Origin: Tubiluchus corallicola
Lineage: Eukaryota; Priapulida; Priapulimorpha; Priapulimorphida; Tubiluchidae
DNA: 64,000 bases
Direction: 5' to 3'
Assembly (NCBI GenBank): GCA_030141605.1
Contig: JAQGDQ010000063.1
Coordinates: 668,576 to 732,575, forward strand
The translations under genes were made by a program, and so were the position numbers. The notes beneath the pieces are model-generated. The model saw only the letters and a list, made by a program, of their open reading frames with translations, did not search any database and was not told the DNA's origin. Shown here one piece after another: positions 42,621-55,004 of this stretch (position 1 is the stretch's first letter; each line of letters begins with the position of its first letter).

Positions 42621-43675
42621 GAAGTAAAATTCACAGAAAATGTAATAAATCTTTCTTAGATATTGTACGATAAAAAGTGTGATGAAAATATTTTAGTTTA
42701 TTCTAGCTAGATGTATCGACTGATATGGATCAATAAATTGGCCAACTTGTATGGAAAGTTATGCAACGTCAGAACGACTAGACTGAGCATATTTGATCTT
42801 TGCGTATATATATATATATACATTAACAACCACAGAATTAGCCATCTTGGTATCATTGTTGTTTTTGTTGTTGCAGCTACAGTTCTGATGCTGTCATGAT
42901 CGACCAAAGTTGAAATAACTTTTGCACTGTCGTTTCAATCTCGCCAAAACTTGGCAGAGTGTAAAAATGGCTCAAGCAATAAGTATTGGCAAATAGCTTA
43001 GTAATAATCTCAACTCCACTTACTTGTAATTTTTTTCAAGTCATCTCGCTGAGCCAACATAGTGGCAATTCAATTCTGTCTGGCAGCTATTATAGTGATG
43101 ATCTATAATTCTTCTTACGTTCTAATATCATATTCTTATATTATAGTGATGTTCTATAATTATAATAATATATCTTTACTATAATTCTCAGTATCCTAAC
43201 AGCCTTTTTTGTCTTGAATATCAGTCTGTTAGCCTCGATCTAATAACAAACTCGGTTTATTGATTAGTTCTTTACATAGTCAGTTAATTAGAACGGAATA
43301 GCCCCCACTCCCATTCATCAGTGGATAAGCTATTCGTCGAAATTTCAGCGTGATTGATACTTTCCACGCTCAATGTAATAATTGCAGTTGCACTCGATTT
43401 TCTCGGTTACATAGAAAACTACTAGTTTGTGCACCATTAACTAGAAATATTAACCTTTTGTACGTCCGTGTCTCCATACTTGGTTACTTGCTTCTCTCTC
43501 CACCAATATTTCTATTCAATGGCTTCATTTATTTCTTGCCTAATTTGAGGTCCCTCTCGTGATCTCTTTTCAATTTTATCTCCATCCTCTTTCGTTTTAT
43601 GATTTTTAAATTTTGGTGTCTTCATTGTCACCAAAATCATATGCCCTCCACTTATTCTGCCTCCTTGTCATAATC

Positions 43676-43930
43676 TTAGTGTCTGTCTCTTTCCTTCCCT
43701 GTCTCCTTCTCTCCTCTTTCTTCTTCTTCTATCCTATTTTCTATCTCTCTTGCTCGTCGTTTCTCTGTCTCTATTGCTCTTTCTCTTTTTTCATTCTTTG
43801 TGCTTCTCGCGTGTCTTTCATTTCCCTCTCTCACGTGCATGTACTGTCTTTGCCTTTTACCTTTTTTGCTCCTCTGCGCCTCTCTCCCCCCTTTCCCCCC
43901 CTCTCTCTTTCTCTCCCTTTCTCTCTCACA
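43676..43930. repeat. Pyrimidine (CT)-rich tract
   Basis: About 250 bases dominated by C and T on the + strand (TCTCTC, TTCCTTC, TTTCTCTCCC). Long frames here on either strand reflect low complexity. Confidence 0.85.
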
Positions 43931-45257
43931 AATAACTTTCCAAACGTAATTGTTCGAAATACAGTGAATCAATCCATTTCAAGCTTTCTGCTTCTGCTTG
44001 TTTTACATCCTTCTTCTGATGAATCAGCATATTTACTGTAACAGTTGTAACCAGTAATAAATAATAAAGTTATAAATAATGATATCTTAATCCTCAATGT
44101 TACCCTGTGCCTCCCGAGAGAGCGTGGATGCATGGATGGCAAGACCTGAAATATTTATGAAAACATGTCAAGATAATGAGGCTCCGAAGGTTTTGACGCT
44201 ATTAAGCACTTTCTCTTTCAGAGTAAATCGTAAATATCTATTTGATGAAAGTAGTATAACGACTCGGGTAGAACAGTGATGCTCTATAATGCTTTAGGGA
44301 AGGCCCTCCTAAAGTGCACAAGAACACGTCCAGAATGGGAGACAATGGTTGGCTACTCGTTCGTGTGAAAACTGTGCCCGCTTATCGTTAACGTAAAGCA
44401 TCCTAGGCTTATTAAAATGTGCTGACTTGAGTTTATCTGACTGGGAATCACTCATTTATCATGCTGGAACCTAGTTTTATCTGCTGCCTGTGCTTGAAAC
44501 TGGGCAGTACATACTGCTGAAGTATTCTGTTGTTTTTCTTTGACTTAGGAACACATTGGACATAAGCTCAAGGATACATGGTACGTGATGTGATACTGAT
44601 GTGGTAGCATATAAAAATACCTAGTGATTCAACATTTTAGAGCAAATTGTAACGAAATTTTATAAACTGGTACTAAAACAAATTCCAGGGCAACACAGAA
44701 GATATGATTTGTTACTATGATGTAGTAAAGTGCAGCAAAGAGTTGAACAGAACCAGATCTTCCGTCCTCAAGAAAGTTTTGCGCTTAGCGATTAACGCGT
44801 CAGTATGGAAGTAAACCTTATGTGTAATGTAAAATCACCATCTACTATCTAATTCTTACCATAAGTGACAAATACCTCTTATAGAGAAAGTTAACAAACT
44901 TGATTGTCAGTTTCACGAATCTCGTGCTGTGACTCGAGATTCGTGGAAGTCCACAAATCTAGAAAATAGACACATTACTACTATTACTCCGTCTCTGTAT
45001 TCCATCGTAAAATCTGTAAATTTGTTTTCATAAAGTCGGCATCAACGAATGTGTCTGTAAGCTGTGTGCAAAGCTTGTTAGAACAAACTGCTTACTCGAA
45101 TGCCAAGACAAGGAAAATACCTCAGCGATCATTGTGCTGGTAACTTTTTGGACAGGATTGTCATTATAATATAAGTTTTATACTAAGTTTGTGAATTGTT
45201 TTATAATTGCGAGGTTGTGTGTGAAAGGGTAGTTTGAAAGGTGAATTAAAAGCAAAA

Positions 45258-45388
45258 CCTGGGCCTAATGTTAAACTGTAGGTCAAAACAATTTACTCCA
45301 CTAATTCTTCGCTATTACATGCATTTCGCCATTTGCTAGTTAGACGGACACTAGCGCCTGCATCTCGGAAACCCATTGCACAAAATTA
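45258..45388. repeat. Dispersed repeat family C, copy 2
   Basis: Shares AAACTGTAGGTCAAAACAA and ACACTAGCGCCTGCATCTCGG-type sequence with 22834-23045, without that copy's internal extra segment. It lies about 100 bases upstream of the micropeptide B exon. Confidence 0.6.
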
Positions 45389-45504
45389 TTCCATTAAATT
45401 GATTTGATAACTGAAGTTTAGCTGCCTTTACTTATGCCTAAAAATTTTATGAAATTTTTGTTAAGTAATTGTTTTTTTGGTTTTCAGGTAAATAGGTCTT
45501 TGCC

Positions 45505-45741
45505 ATGACGAGTCGCCACCAACCCGAACAGATGCCTATGTACGGTCACGGGGAATTGCGTGCTGGAGCACCCCATATCACTCGGAAGAGATCATACGAT
45601 TCTGGCAAGTCCAATTGGCGAGCTGGGATCCTCCGACGGTGCGTCATTCCGACGATTATTACCTTCACCTGCATGTTCACTAGCATCGCTATCGGCAATC
45701 TCATCTACTACTTTGCCATCAAGCCGGCGAGAGCGTACTAG
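45505..45741 (+). CDS. 78-residue single-pass membrane micropeptide B
   Basis: A complete reading frame from ATG (45505) to TAG sits just inside an exon whose acceptor GGTTTTCAG ends at 45487, leaving a 17-base 5' UTR remnant, so an upstream non-coding exon is expected. The polar N-terminus contains TRKRSYDSGKSNWRAGILRRC. The hydrophobic segment is at about residues 47-72 (IPTIITFTCMFTSIA), followed by IGNLIYYFAIKPARAY. The C-terminus and WR...RC...P spacing match the 58-residue protein at 37748, so the two are paralogues or alternative last exons of one gene. GC content is higher than in copy A at almost every silent site. AATAAA at 45952 may end the transcript. Family not recognised. Function unknown. 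Confidence 0.75.
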   Translation: MTSRHQPEQMPMYGHGELRAGAPHITRKRSYDSGKSNWRAGILRRCVIPTIITFTCMFTSIAIGNLIYYFAIKPARAY

Positions 45742-45951
45742 TATTGAATGCTCAGTTGTTCTGTTTTTTGTAACGCAGGACGTTCCCTTGTTACGACATT
45801 TTATATCGCCCCTTTTAGAATCATAATGTGCAGAATCTATTTAGTACTTAGAGGAACATTTTACTTAATTCAGTCCAAGATTCGTACAATTTTGAATCTT
45901 ACTCTTCTTTTTGCCGTCACTTTATTAAGAACAAATGCAGACAAATATTTA

Positions 45952-45957
45952 AATAAA
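45952..45957 (+). promoter_or_regulatory. Candidate polyadenylation signal AATAAA after micropeptide B
   Basis: Canonical AATAAA about 210 bases past the stop codon of micropeptide B, with no competing coding sequence between. Confidence 0.45.
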
Positions 45958-47709
45958 TGCACGCATTAACTTATAAAAAAAGCTGGTTCCCAATTTTATT
46001 CTCTGCTTTCTTGCACATGCTATTACTTTAAAATTAATCGGCATGTCTACGGGAAGGTAAACACTTACTTTAAACTGATTATATTTGCTAGATGTTCACT
46101 ACATATATTTTACCATTAAATGGACAGCAGATCTCATTCTTACTTGTCTACTTCCCTTTAAAGGTTGTGTATTTTAGTGAGTTTTTACTTCAAGTATGCT
46201 TGCGTTTGCTTATTTTTACTTCAAGTATTTTCTCTCTTTAGCATTTCAATCAGCTTTACTCCTGGTCTTTTACCTGTTCTTTTAATAGTTGCTCATACTT
46301 TAGACATTCCATTATACAAAGTTTTTTGTAATTTAATGGTAATTGTATTCTACAGGCTTTTTGTGATTTAATATTGCTTTTATCTGATATTTTTTTCGTT
46401 TTCAAAAATTAGCGAAATACAGTTATAACACTGGTTATTCATGCTGTTATTCGTGTTGTGTATTTTCTACAACTTAAATGATGGTTGTTTTCAAAATGTT
46501 ATAAACGGTGCTTTTTAAAACTTCCGTAACAGTTTTGCATCACATAACATATTACTAATTCTAATCTTTTAATTAAAGCATTTTTTGATTTGCTGATTTT
46601 CAAGACATTCAGGAATTTCTGAATATACAGCTTTTCTAGAGAGTCACTACTGGTTTTTTCAAGAGAGTCATGCTGTTATTTCTTTTTACGGTTTTCCCTC
46701 ACTTTCTTTGAAAACATTCTAAGCGGATTGCCATAAGCTGTTTTCCACATAAACGCTTTGAAGAGGTTTCCGTTTCCATGGTGACGCCAGTTGACATTTA
46801 CAAACAAGCGCTTGGAAAGTTTTTTTTTACCTTCTTTGACGTTTTTTCGGGACTAAATCTACCAAAACGCTCCAAGTGCTTGAAGAATTCGTAATTTTTA
46901 AATACCATTTCGATACACCTTCACTTCACTGCTTAAATGTTATTTCCCCCTTGCCCATTCTTGGGTAAATGATTGCCTTGTAGTTGTAGTGTAGTGATGA
47001 ATGTAGTAAACGTTTTTTTAAAGGCCAGACAAATGTGTATAGTAAATGGTGATGGTTGGTTGGGAGATTGTTATGTATATAATATGGTACACGTACTAAT
47101 GATAATGTATAAATGGGAACATAGATTTACATTATGTATACATGCACAATTTGGTGTTGGTTGTAACTAGTTTTAGGTATATACAAGTATGATTATTACA
47201 GTTTTACGATATTTACATTCTGATGCCTGTTATTAGTACTTTTTACGCGTTGTAGGGTCATTGATTGCTATGTTACATTGTACACCCAATGTGATGTCGC
47301 ATTTGTTGATGAGTACAGTATTTTATTTGCATGATCTGCGTGTATGATGATGTTGTGGACAATTTTGATGATTTCTAAATTGATTGGAAGAGGTTGGTCA
47401 CGTGACGATGTTTTATGTAAAAAATGCGGTCCCGGATTTAGGCATCACATGACATGAAAAAAATTATGAATACTAATTGGGAAATTTAGTGCAATTTGTT
47501 TATATCATTATTAATTTGTGCCAACAAACTCAGTATCTTGATCAAGTGGGAGCAACGAGCAATGTAGCAACAGTACCCACATTTTCTACGCAAGACATAG
47601 GCAATTGACTAACCTTGTTCAATCAAATTAATGAATTCCCAGAACTGTGGCGAGGTCCTCAGCACAAGTGATTAGTTTTTAAACTTTTTTACTTTGTCAT
47701 TTTTGTTAG
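45958..47709. other. Non-coding stretch between micropeptide B and the Cys-rich gene
   Basis: AT-rich DNA. A short segment around 47655-47677 (reading ELWRGPQH) could be a small exon that joins 47710 through an intron of about 57 bases, but its own acceptor is weak. Earlier exons of the Cys-rich gene should lie here or farther upstream. Confidence 0.4.
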
Positions 47710-50700
47710 CAGTAATAATTTTGCTGACCTCATGTTGAAGGCTGTAACTGGGTGCTCTGGTTGTGGTAAGTAATTAAGGCCTTTCATAGCATCTCAGAAT
47801 TTTATCTCAGTAGTTTTTTATTTTTGTTTTTTATACTTTTATTTAAGCATGTTTTGTTTTATTTAAATGGAAACCTTTATCATTTTGAGAAGTGTAGCTA
47901 AATGCAGTATAAACCATGTCATATTTCTAGCTTTTTTATTTACTTGCCTCAAACAACTTGTGTGTAATATGTGAACAAATGCTGTTAAAAGAGCAAACTT
48001 AATTATGTACTACCAGTTCTAGTTCTATGACTCATATTTGTAGAATTCTAAAAAACTTTAACTTTTACATAGCAAAAAACATTGCAGCTGCTTCTTGTAA
48101 CTTGTCACTGTTGTCAGGTCTCTATTGAATGTGCACCACATTATTAAAAATGTTTGCAGCATGAATTATTGTCATCAAGTATCTGTCATACAATTACATC
48201 TATTGTAAACATTGGGCAAGCAGAATTTTGATGTTAGTGAAACATGGATAAGAACAACCTCAGTAAATACAGTGGTTATTTCAACCGCTACTAAACTTTT
48301 AATGCCACCATTTCATATTAAATGCGAAAAACATAGTTGAACAGTATATTAAACCTGCCCAATTGTTGAAAGGCTGCATTCATTCTGTCATTATTTTTGG
48401 TCATTTGAGATATCTGTCTAATGAAATAAATTAGTGTATCTCTAATGCATTAATTAATTAACCAGTTGAACAGTAAATTAGACTTGGCCAGTTGTTGAAA
48501 GACTTTGCTTTAAATTCTGTCATTATTTTGTTTGTTTGTAGATTTCTTTCTCATTAAATTAATTAGTTCTTCACTCAGTATCTGATTGTGATGGAAATGT
48601 TTTTGAAACAGTTGATAAATGTGTACAATCGTTATTGTCATGTAGTTCTGAGATAAAATTTTTTTGCACTTTGTCCCTGAAATGTACTGCAGCCCTTTGA
48701 GCTTTACAGTTTGTTTTTCTTATAATTAGTGCATAATGTCACTATGTACTGAATAACGATTTTATATCAAAGGTGAGACATTGACAGCTTGCTGAAATGT
48801 GATATAAAAATGAAGCAATTTAACATTATTAGTTTATTCTCACTTTTGGGTGCTTTTAGCATTTTTAAAATAATTCTGATAATAAATGAATTGTTGATAT
48901 TTAAAATTGTTTTCAATTTTTTTTATTATACTTGAAATCATTGATTAGATTTCTTGGCACTTAGCTGTGTTTTGTCTGTAAAATGCTAAACCAATTTTGA
49001 CACTTGATTTTCATGACAGATTATACAACACGGTAATATGTATCTTTGTTGGCAAATAAAATAGTGTTTAATTGTTCTTTTAACAGTATTGTGGTATACT
49101 TTGTTGATCTTGTTCATTGTACGATAAAATATTTAATTTACATTTATATTCTAATTTAATTTAGTACACATCTTTACATTTTTTATTTACATTTTTTTTT
49201 ATTTTGTGCTCATCTGCATATGCATAGGGTGCTAATTTTGCAGTTTTTAAATTTAATAGTAATTCATCAGTGGTCTGTTAGATAGATATGCCTGGCCTGT
49301 AGGCAATCTTTGCACAAATAATAAAATTTGAAAAATATTAATACTTGTCTTAAGTTTTGGTGTGCGTTTTGTATTACAATTTTGACAAAAGAAGCAAATA
49401 GAAAAATTCATTATTTTTGTACCACGAAAATGTAACAAATTTCCTATAAACAATGTGTGAAAATTCACGGTTGCACAAATTAAAAATGCTAATATAGGTA
49501 ACATTCAAGTTTGAATAACTGCTCTGTTCAAGGAAATAATAACTGATTACTACAATAATGGTTATGTAACTTGTCTGTCAGACGATAGGTGGCACCAGCA
49601 CAAAAGTTCTAAATGTTTAAACTCATGACCATACTAATGAGAGCTTATCCGTCACAATCGTAATAGTCATGTTTTCTACCCACAATTGCTATTAAAAACT
49701 TTTGGGCAGTGTGAAGCCTAGGAGACATTCTTTCAATGAGTTTTTGTCTGCACTGTAGGCCTGAGACGTAACTGTCTACTGTATTACTGATTTTCTTTAC
49801 TATGGCCGTAAAAAGTGCTATTATCTTCCCGTTGGCGTTTTCGCTTGCAACTCTAGGGAGTTTTTGTGGATGTAGTTAGAATGTCGTAAACTCCTCAATA
49901 GCAGTAATTCCCGAGCGAAACAGTTGTTCAAGCTGATAAAAATCGCCGGTCGAGATTTCATAGCGTATATTAGTAACTGAATAATAACAGATAAAATCTC
50001 ATAGATGTGACAGAACAAAGGCTTCAGACACCACATCGCCTGTTTTTGTTGCTTACAGGTCTCAATCTCAATGATAACATTATATTTCTTATTATAGCCC
50101 TATTATTGTTTACATGTTTTTAGAGTGATAATAAGTCCAGTGTTGCAATCGATTGTCATCTCGGATTCTGCTTGGAATACCTGCGTTGTTCACGATGCAT
50201 GCGACTGGCTTCCCGTAATGAAGTTTGCGAATTTTTTGTGTCGTCATTGTTGAATGTAGGTAAGAGTAGTATAGGAAAAATGGCACAGGAAAAAACGCAC
50301 AGGAAAACGGCACGTGTAAAACTAACACAGGAAAAAATAGCACAACTGGAAAAGTAGAAAAAATGGCACATTTAGTAAAATCCGTGCTTAGGGTTAGGGT
50401 GACAGTGGGATAATTATTTTAGTTATTTTTACCTTTGCCATGAAAGTTATGCTTCAACAGAGTTTTGTTTGTTTGGTTGTTTTTGTCTGTTATGGCAGTA
50501 AGCTTATTACTCAAAAACTGTTTAAGAGATTTCCAATAAAAATTGTGAAGAAAGGCGGGCATAGGGTGCTAAAATGGGAATCTTTTCGTTGTTTTGTCAC
50601 GCAACACCACGTACAAAAAGTAACGATTCATGAAACACTTGGTGGAGTTCTCAGAGAACTTCTCTTTTGTTATCTCCATCTGGACAGACAACTGCGAGTT

Positions 50701-52233
50701 AGTTCCAGTTCCATTTCGAGAAATCCTCGCTTGTAAAACTGTGTAACGCTGCGCATAGCATTTGTTTAGTAATGTGTATAGCCTTATAAGGTAACTTGGT
50801 ATGTATTTATTTGCCATTCTGTCACTATCGCCAAAATTAATGTTGAAAATGGTAGGTATACACCATGTGGAACATTCGTGCATTACTGATTATAAATCTA
50901 TTTAATGAACAAATATTTTGTGAGTCTTTTGCTAGTCTGTATAATACTAATATAGACTTGCCTTTTTATGTTAGCCTGCTTCTCTGTGTTAAATTTTTTT
51001 GAATAAAAAAAATCAGACGAATAAGTTTAGGATAGTTCGGCTTTGGTAAAGATCTGCCTCCTACTGAGCGCATTCCGGTTTTATTATAGAAATTAATTGC
51101 ATCGAAATAACATTATACGTGCCATTTTTCCAGTGCTATTTCTACCTACTCTTCCACTTGTGACATTTTTTTCGTCTGCAATTTTTACTGTGCCATTTTA
51201 CCTAGTTTTTTACTCTTGCCATTTTTACTCTGCCACCTTTTCTTCTGCAATTTTTACTGTATCATTTTTTCCTGTGCCGTTTTACCGCGCACCGACATGG
51301 TTTCCTACAAATTATTCCTGCGCACAAAATTATTTCCTAGCTGCTGTTTGCTATGAAACCAGTAAACTCACTGTAAAGCCGACTTATATGGCATTGCCCC
51401 GATTTCGTTAAATACAAGGAATACACGTAATGTGCTGTGCCATCAATCTGTTTTGCATAATTAATACATACTGTACTTTTATAAATCAGCCTAGTATAGG
51501 CCTAATGCCAAACAGCTCATCAATGTTTATCTATTTGCTACTGCATTGTCATTTAAGTTGTCGAAAGTTCAAAACAGTGGTAAATTACGGCGATTTATAT
51601 TTAGATACGCAGTCAAACTATTAGGTAATCGACCTGCAGTGCCTAATACATCATGAATGAAACCCACGCTGGATAGTTGATATTTGATCTGTACCCAAAG
51701 TACCGTAACTCGTTTAAATCAATGTACACTTTTGGAACAGTACATGAAAGTCTAATTTGTGATAAACGTTGAGTCATGGTGCTGAAAATTCCTGCAATCA
51801 AGTGTAGTTCCAGGGAACAGAGGGGACTCACGCAGTCTGTGTTAATAGAAACGATAATCAGATAAACTTTGGAATAGAAATCTGTCGCACAGCGAAGTTT
51901 GTAGTAGGTGTTGATCACTCAATTTTAGCGTGTTGACTGTTGAATTATTTCAGGACATCATTAGTTCATATTCCAGACGCTGTCGCAGAAGCTTTGGATC
52001 GTATGAACAGTTGGAAAGGTTTGCTTATATGCATGAATTAGATAAGCATTGATTAGTTTTTGTTACGTGACTTTTGCCGTTGGGAAAGTCTAACCATGTT
52101 AGAGCTGCCAAGAATAGAATAGAATCATTTTTATTTCGCAGATAGAACAGTGTTAGAATTACATCAAGATGCAACAAAAGAATGCCAGATGCGAGGACAA
52201 CATATACTACAGTGTCTGTCCGCGTTGAACTGA
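47710..52233 (+). CDS. Unrecognised Cys-rich helical protein, C-terminal exons (partial)
   Basis: Six short exons join in phase: 47710-47765, 49880-49964, 50141-50259, 50688-50742, 51954-52018 and 52142-52233 (stop TGA). Donors are GTAAGTAA, GTATAT, GTAAGAGT, GTAACG and GTTTGC. The best acceptors are TTTTTGTTAG, ATTATTTCAG and TTTTTATTTCGCAG; those before 49880 and 50141 are weaker. The predicted C-terminus of about 150 residues is helical with many cysteines, for example FADLMLKAVTGCSGC, KQLFKLIKIAGRDF, CHLGFCLEYLRCSRCMRLA, HIPDAVAEALDRMNSWK and the last residues KECQMRGQHILQCLSALN. Frames, composition and phase chain argue for a real gene, perhaps HEAT-like, but I recognise no family. Earlier exons were not found. 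Individual junctions may be wrong. Confidence 0.5.
49264..49615. repeat. Dispersed repeat family E, copy 1
   Basis: Diverged homologue of 52555-52970: shared elements in order include GATATGCC(T/C)GG(C/A)CTGTA, AAATTCA(C/T), GGTAACATT/GGCAACATT and GTC(A)GACGATAGGTGGCACCA against TCGGACAAAAGATGGCACCA. It lies in the intron before exon 49880 of the Cys-rich gene. Confidence 0.5.
50265..50370. repeat. Degenerate GGAAAAATGGCACA array (forward)
   Basis: About six 14-20 base units of the form AGGAAAAATGGCAC, AGGAAAACGGCAC, AGGAAAAAATAGCAC in the intron after exon 50259. The same unit recurs inverted at 51105-51300. Confidence 0.75.
51105..51300. repeat. Degenerate GTGCCATTTTTCC array (inverted copy)
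   Basis: Units such as CGTGCCATTTTTCC, TGTGCCATTTTACC, CTTGCCATTTTTAC and TGTGCCGTTTTACC, the reverse complement of the 50265-50370 array. Both lie in introns of the same candidate gene, so the transcript could fold across exon 50688-50742. Confidence 0.75.
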
Positions 52234-53721
52234 CAGCATCAGTAATTCTGCGTCACTTGTGCAAATTCACACGGTTCTCGGAGCTGTTCAACGAGGATTG
52301 CAATGCAGGTTTACAATGCTATGGAATCTTCAAGAAAACCTGTGAACGTTAAATGCTTCTTGAGTAATACATGATTAGCTGATTATATGTAAAGCTTAAG
52401 CCCTGGAAGTTTTTGTTCTCAAGTTGTATTAAGATAGTTAATGCATGATTACAACTATTATCAGATTGTTTATGTTGAGAATTATTATTGTAACAGGGTT
52501 GAATCTTTACAAATTCATGATAAATTGATGATCTTATGGTTCTAGGCTAGCAATTTATCAGGTAGATATGCCCGGACTGTAACAATTTTTGCAAAAAATG
52601 TACATGTAATTGAAAGTATGGTTAACATTTGGTATGTTTGTTTAAAGTTTTTGTTCATTTTATAGTATTTTTTCTCAAATATTAAAACAGGTTGGAGTAC
52701 GTAGGGAAAAATACACTCTGTTCATGTAAAAAATAAAATAATTATGCAAACAGAAATACAATTTTACCACAAATTGTAACATTTCTTTTTATAAATAATA
52801 ACACAAAAATTCATATTTGTTCAAATTTAAAAAGGCAACATTTGAAAATGTATAACGACCACCATACACAAGACAGAGAACTAAACAAAATAATATAATT
52901 TAATTGCAAATTATGTGTGCAGCTTCTCTGTCGGACAAAAGATGGCACCACCATACAACAAATGTTAGAGAGTACAAAACAGCACAAACAAAGTAAACTG
53001 CAGACTTACCGAAGAATAATATTGGTAAGGCTTTGTTTACAAAGGTTCAGCATTTTTGTTTTAAAGATTAGCATTTTCTTTTGTTAAAGAATGGCGCCAC
53101 AAACCTTATATAGTTTAGAATCTCTATACTTGAAAAAAATTCCACAACGTTATACTTTTCATCAGCAGAGGACTGCACTTTCTGATAAATTTCTGACTAC
53201 TGCCTAACAAAGGCCTTAGCACATAACAACATTAAGATATCTTGAGCTAAAAACAGACAAGAGTTGAATAAGCATCGAAGTTAACATTGTAAATTATTAG
53301 ACAGCCCTTAGAACAACAGACTCCTATTAGAAACTTAGAAATGACTGAAAACTAGAGTTGTGCATTGTTCTTGCAAGGAGTCAGACTATTAAACTCTTAT
53401 GGAAGAAACTTAAAAAATTGACATTCAATGTGCAAAATTTATAAATGGAATGCACACTTACAAAACCCCAAAAAAGTAATGCAGGTGAATTCAGATTTGG
53501 GTCGTGCAGAAGAGAAAAAGGGGCAATTCGCATAAGGAAAACCAACGCTTCTGAATATCAAAATGTTAACACATCTACAAATTCAAGTATTTACAGTTTT
53601 ACAAATGTAATATGCCCTAATAAAATCAAAAGGAGTCAAAGGTTGCTAATATGTATCGACTTTTATTTATATTGTAGTCTGACTATATAACTAGTATAAC
53701 TAATTAGGACACACTATATAA
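52234..53721. other. 3' flank of the Cys-rich gene, no coding sequence seen
   Basis: Contains repeat family E copy 2 (52555-52970) and otherwise AT-rich DNA. Small frames here lack support. Confidence 0.5.
52555..52970. repeat. Dispersed repeat family E, copy 2
   Basis: Diverged homologue of 49264-49615 in the same orientation; shared blocks are listed under that entry. Confidence 0.5.
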
Positions 53722-54250
53722 CAGTGGCGGCTCATAGTTAAAATTAGTGGAGATGCTGCAAAATGAAAATTTTTTGAGCCATTGTTTTAATACTGTGTAA
53801 GACAAAACAAACGTATGGAATTATAATGTTGTAATTCTAATTTTAAACAAACGAACTAATTTAAACATAACCTTGATGAACTCCTGAACAATAAATATTG
53901 TTTTCTTACAAATATCCTAAATTGTCGCAGTTCAAGAATATGCTGATACATGGCTTTTATGCACGTGACAACTGACAACACGTACTGAACGACAGTACTC
54001 GTTCTACCTAAAGAGCAGCGTCTTATCTCAGACATGTGCGCATGGCCGCATGTGCACAACAGCCAAACACTGGGTTGCTTGGGCTGTGAAGCAAATTGTA
54101 CTTCCCTCACGTGCTCTGGTTCCCCTCAAGTATAAAAAAGAACTAAAGAAAAAATATTATTATATTGAATATTATCAATAATAATGAGTGAAAACAGGGG
54201 GTGCTGCAGCAACTGCAGCAGCTGAAGTACCTATACATGAGCCGCCACTG
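53722..54250. mobile_element. hAT-like MITE, CAGTGGCGGCTCAT family, copy 2
   Basis: The 14-base terminal inverted repeats are perfect: CAGTGGCGGCTCAT at the left and ATGAGCCGCCACTG at the right. Flanking octamers CTATATAA and TTTTATAA agree at 6 of 8 positions. Homologous to 10353-10885. Non-coding. Confidence 0.85.
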
Positions 54251-55004
54251 TTTTATAATCAATTAATCATGATGCGAGTGTGTACCCAAACAGCAGACAA
54301 TAAAAGTTACAACAAAGATTGTAAAGAACACAAGCCGATTTGTCAAATTTTGTAGATGATACTTATGACTTCGAAATTGGATGGAACATCCCACAGTTTT
54401 GGAGGGAGACCTCAGATGCAGTTAATGCTGCAAGGCAAATCTTATTAAAATAATTGTCATTATAATTACATTCAAAAGTTATAAGCACAAAACCGAAATC
54501 AGTGGAACGGGCTGTCTTTAGCCAAGATCGCAAGTAATTAAGGGTTCAATAAAGGGAAGTCCTATGCCAGTATACTACTTTTCAGTGAAAATAATTTGAA
54601 ATATAGTTTTTACATAAACCATTTTTGAGATAGACAACTTGATTTTGCAAATTTTAATTATGTCTGCTGGCCTTACATACTACAAACTTAATTTTTATGG
54701 CACCCGATGAGTAAAGATAATGATTTCAACTTTTGAAATACCATAGACATTATTGCACATATAGGTGACATAACAGGATCCCCTAGATAACTTGACTTAT
54801 TGTTGGAATGATCACCCTAAATCTACTTTTAATGAACAAGCCCTATGACTGATAGAAAGCTTATAACGTAAAGAGATTTTTGAACCAAACAAAAAGCTAA
54901 ATATTTAGCAAGCATCCTTAGACTCCTTTTGGACATCCAAACCTCAACAAAGTCTCAAATGTTTTTACAATTTGCATACAATTGGCTAGACTCTTACAGC
55001 AAAG
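54251..55004. other. Non-coding DNA downstream of MANF
   Basis: No exon or repeat recognised. It should contain the MANF 3' UTR, but no clear AATAAA was seen on the minus strand. Confidence 0.4.

Noticed and set aside
43613-44041. 142-codon Ser/Phe/Leu-rich frame on the + strand and its minus-strand Arg/Glu shadow
   Set aside because: A low-complexity CT tract creates open frames in several phases.
50110-50343. Minus-strand frame containing VNNAGI, reminiscent of short-chain dehydrogenases
   Set aside because: Only that hexamer fits; no Rossmann glycine motif or active-site YxxxK is present, and the opposite strand holds a phase-consistent exon.
50390-50402. TTAGGGTTAGGG, telomere-like
   Set aside because: Only two units, which occur by chance.
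52182-52352. 56-codon + strand frame with a Cys-containing C-terminus (possible secreted peptide)
   Set aside because: It has no signal peptide and overlaps the better-supported last exon of the Cys-rich gene in another frame.
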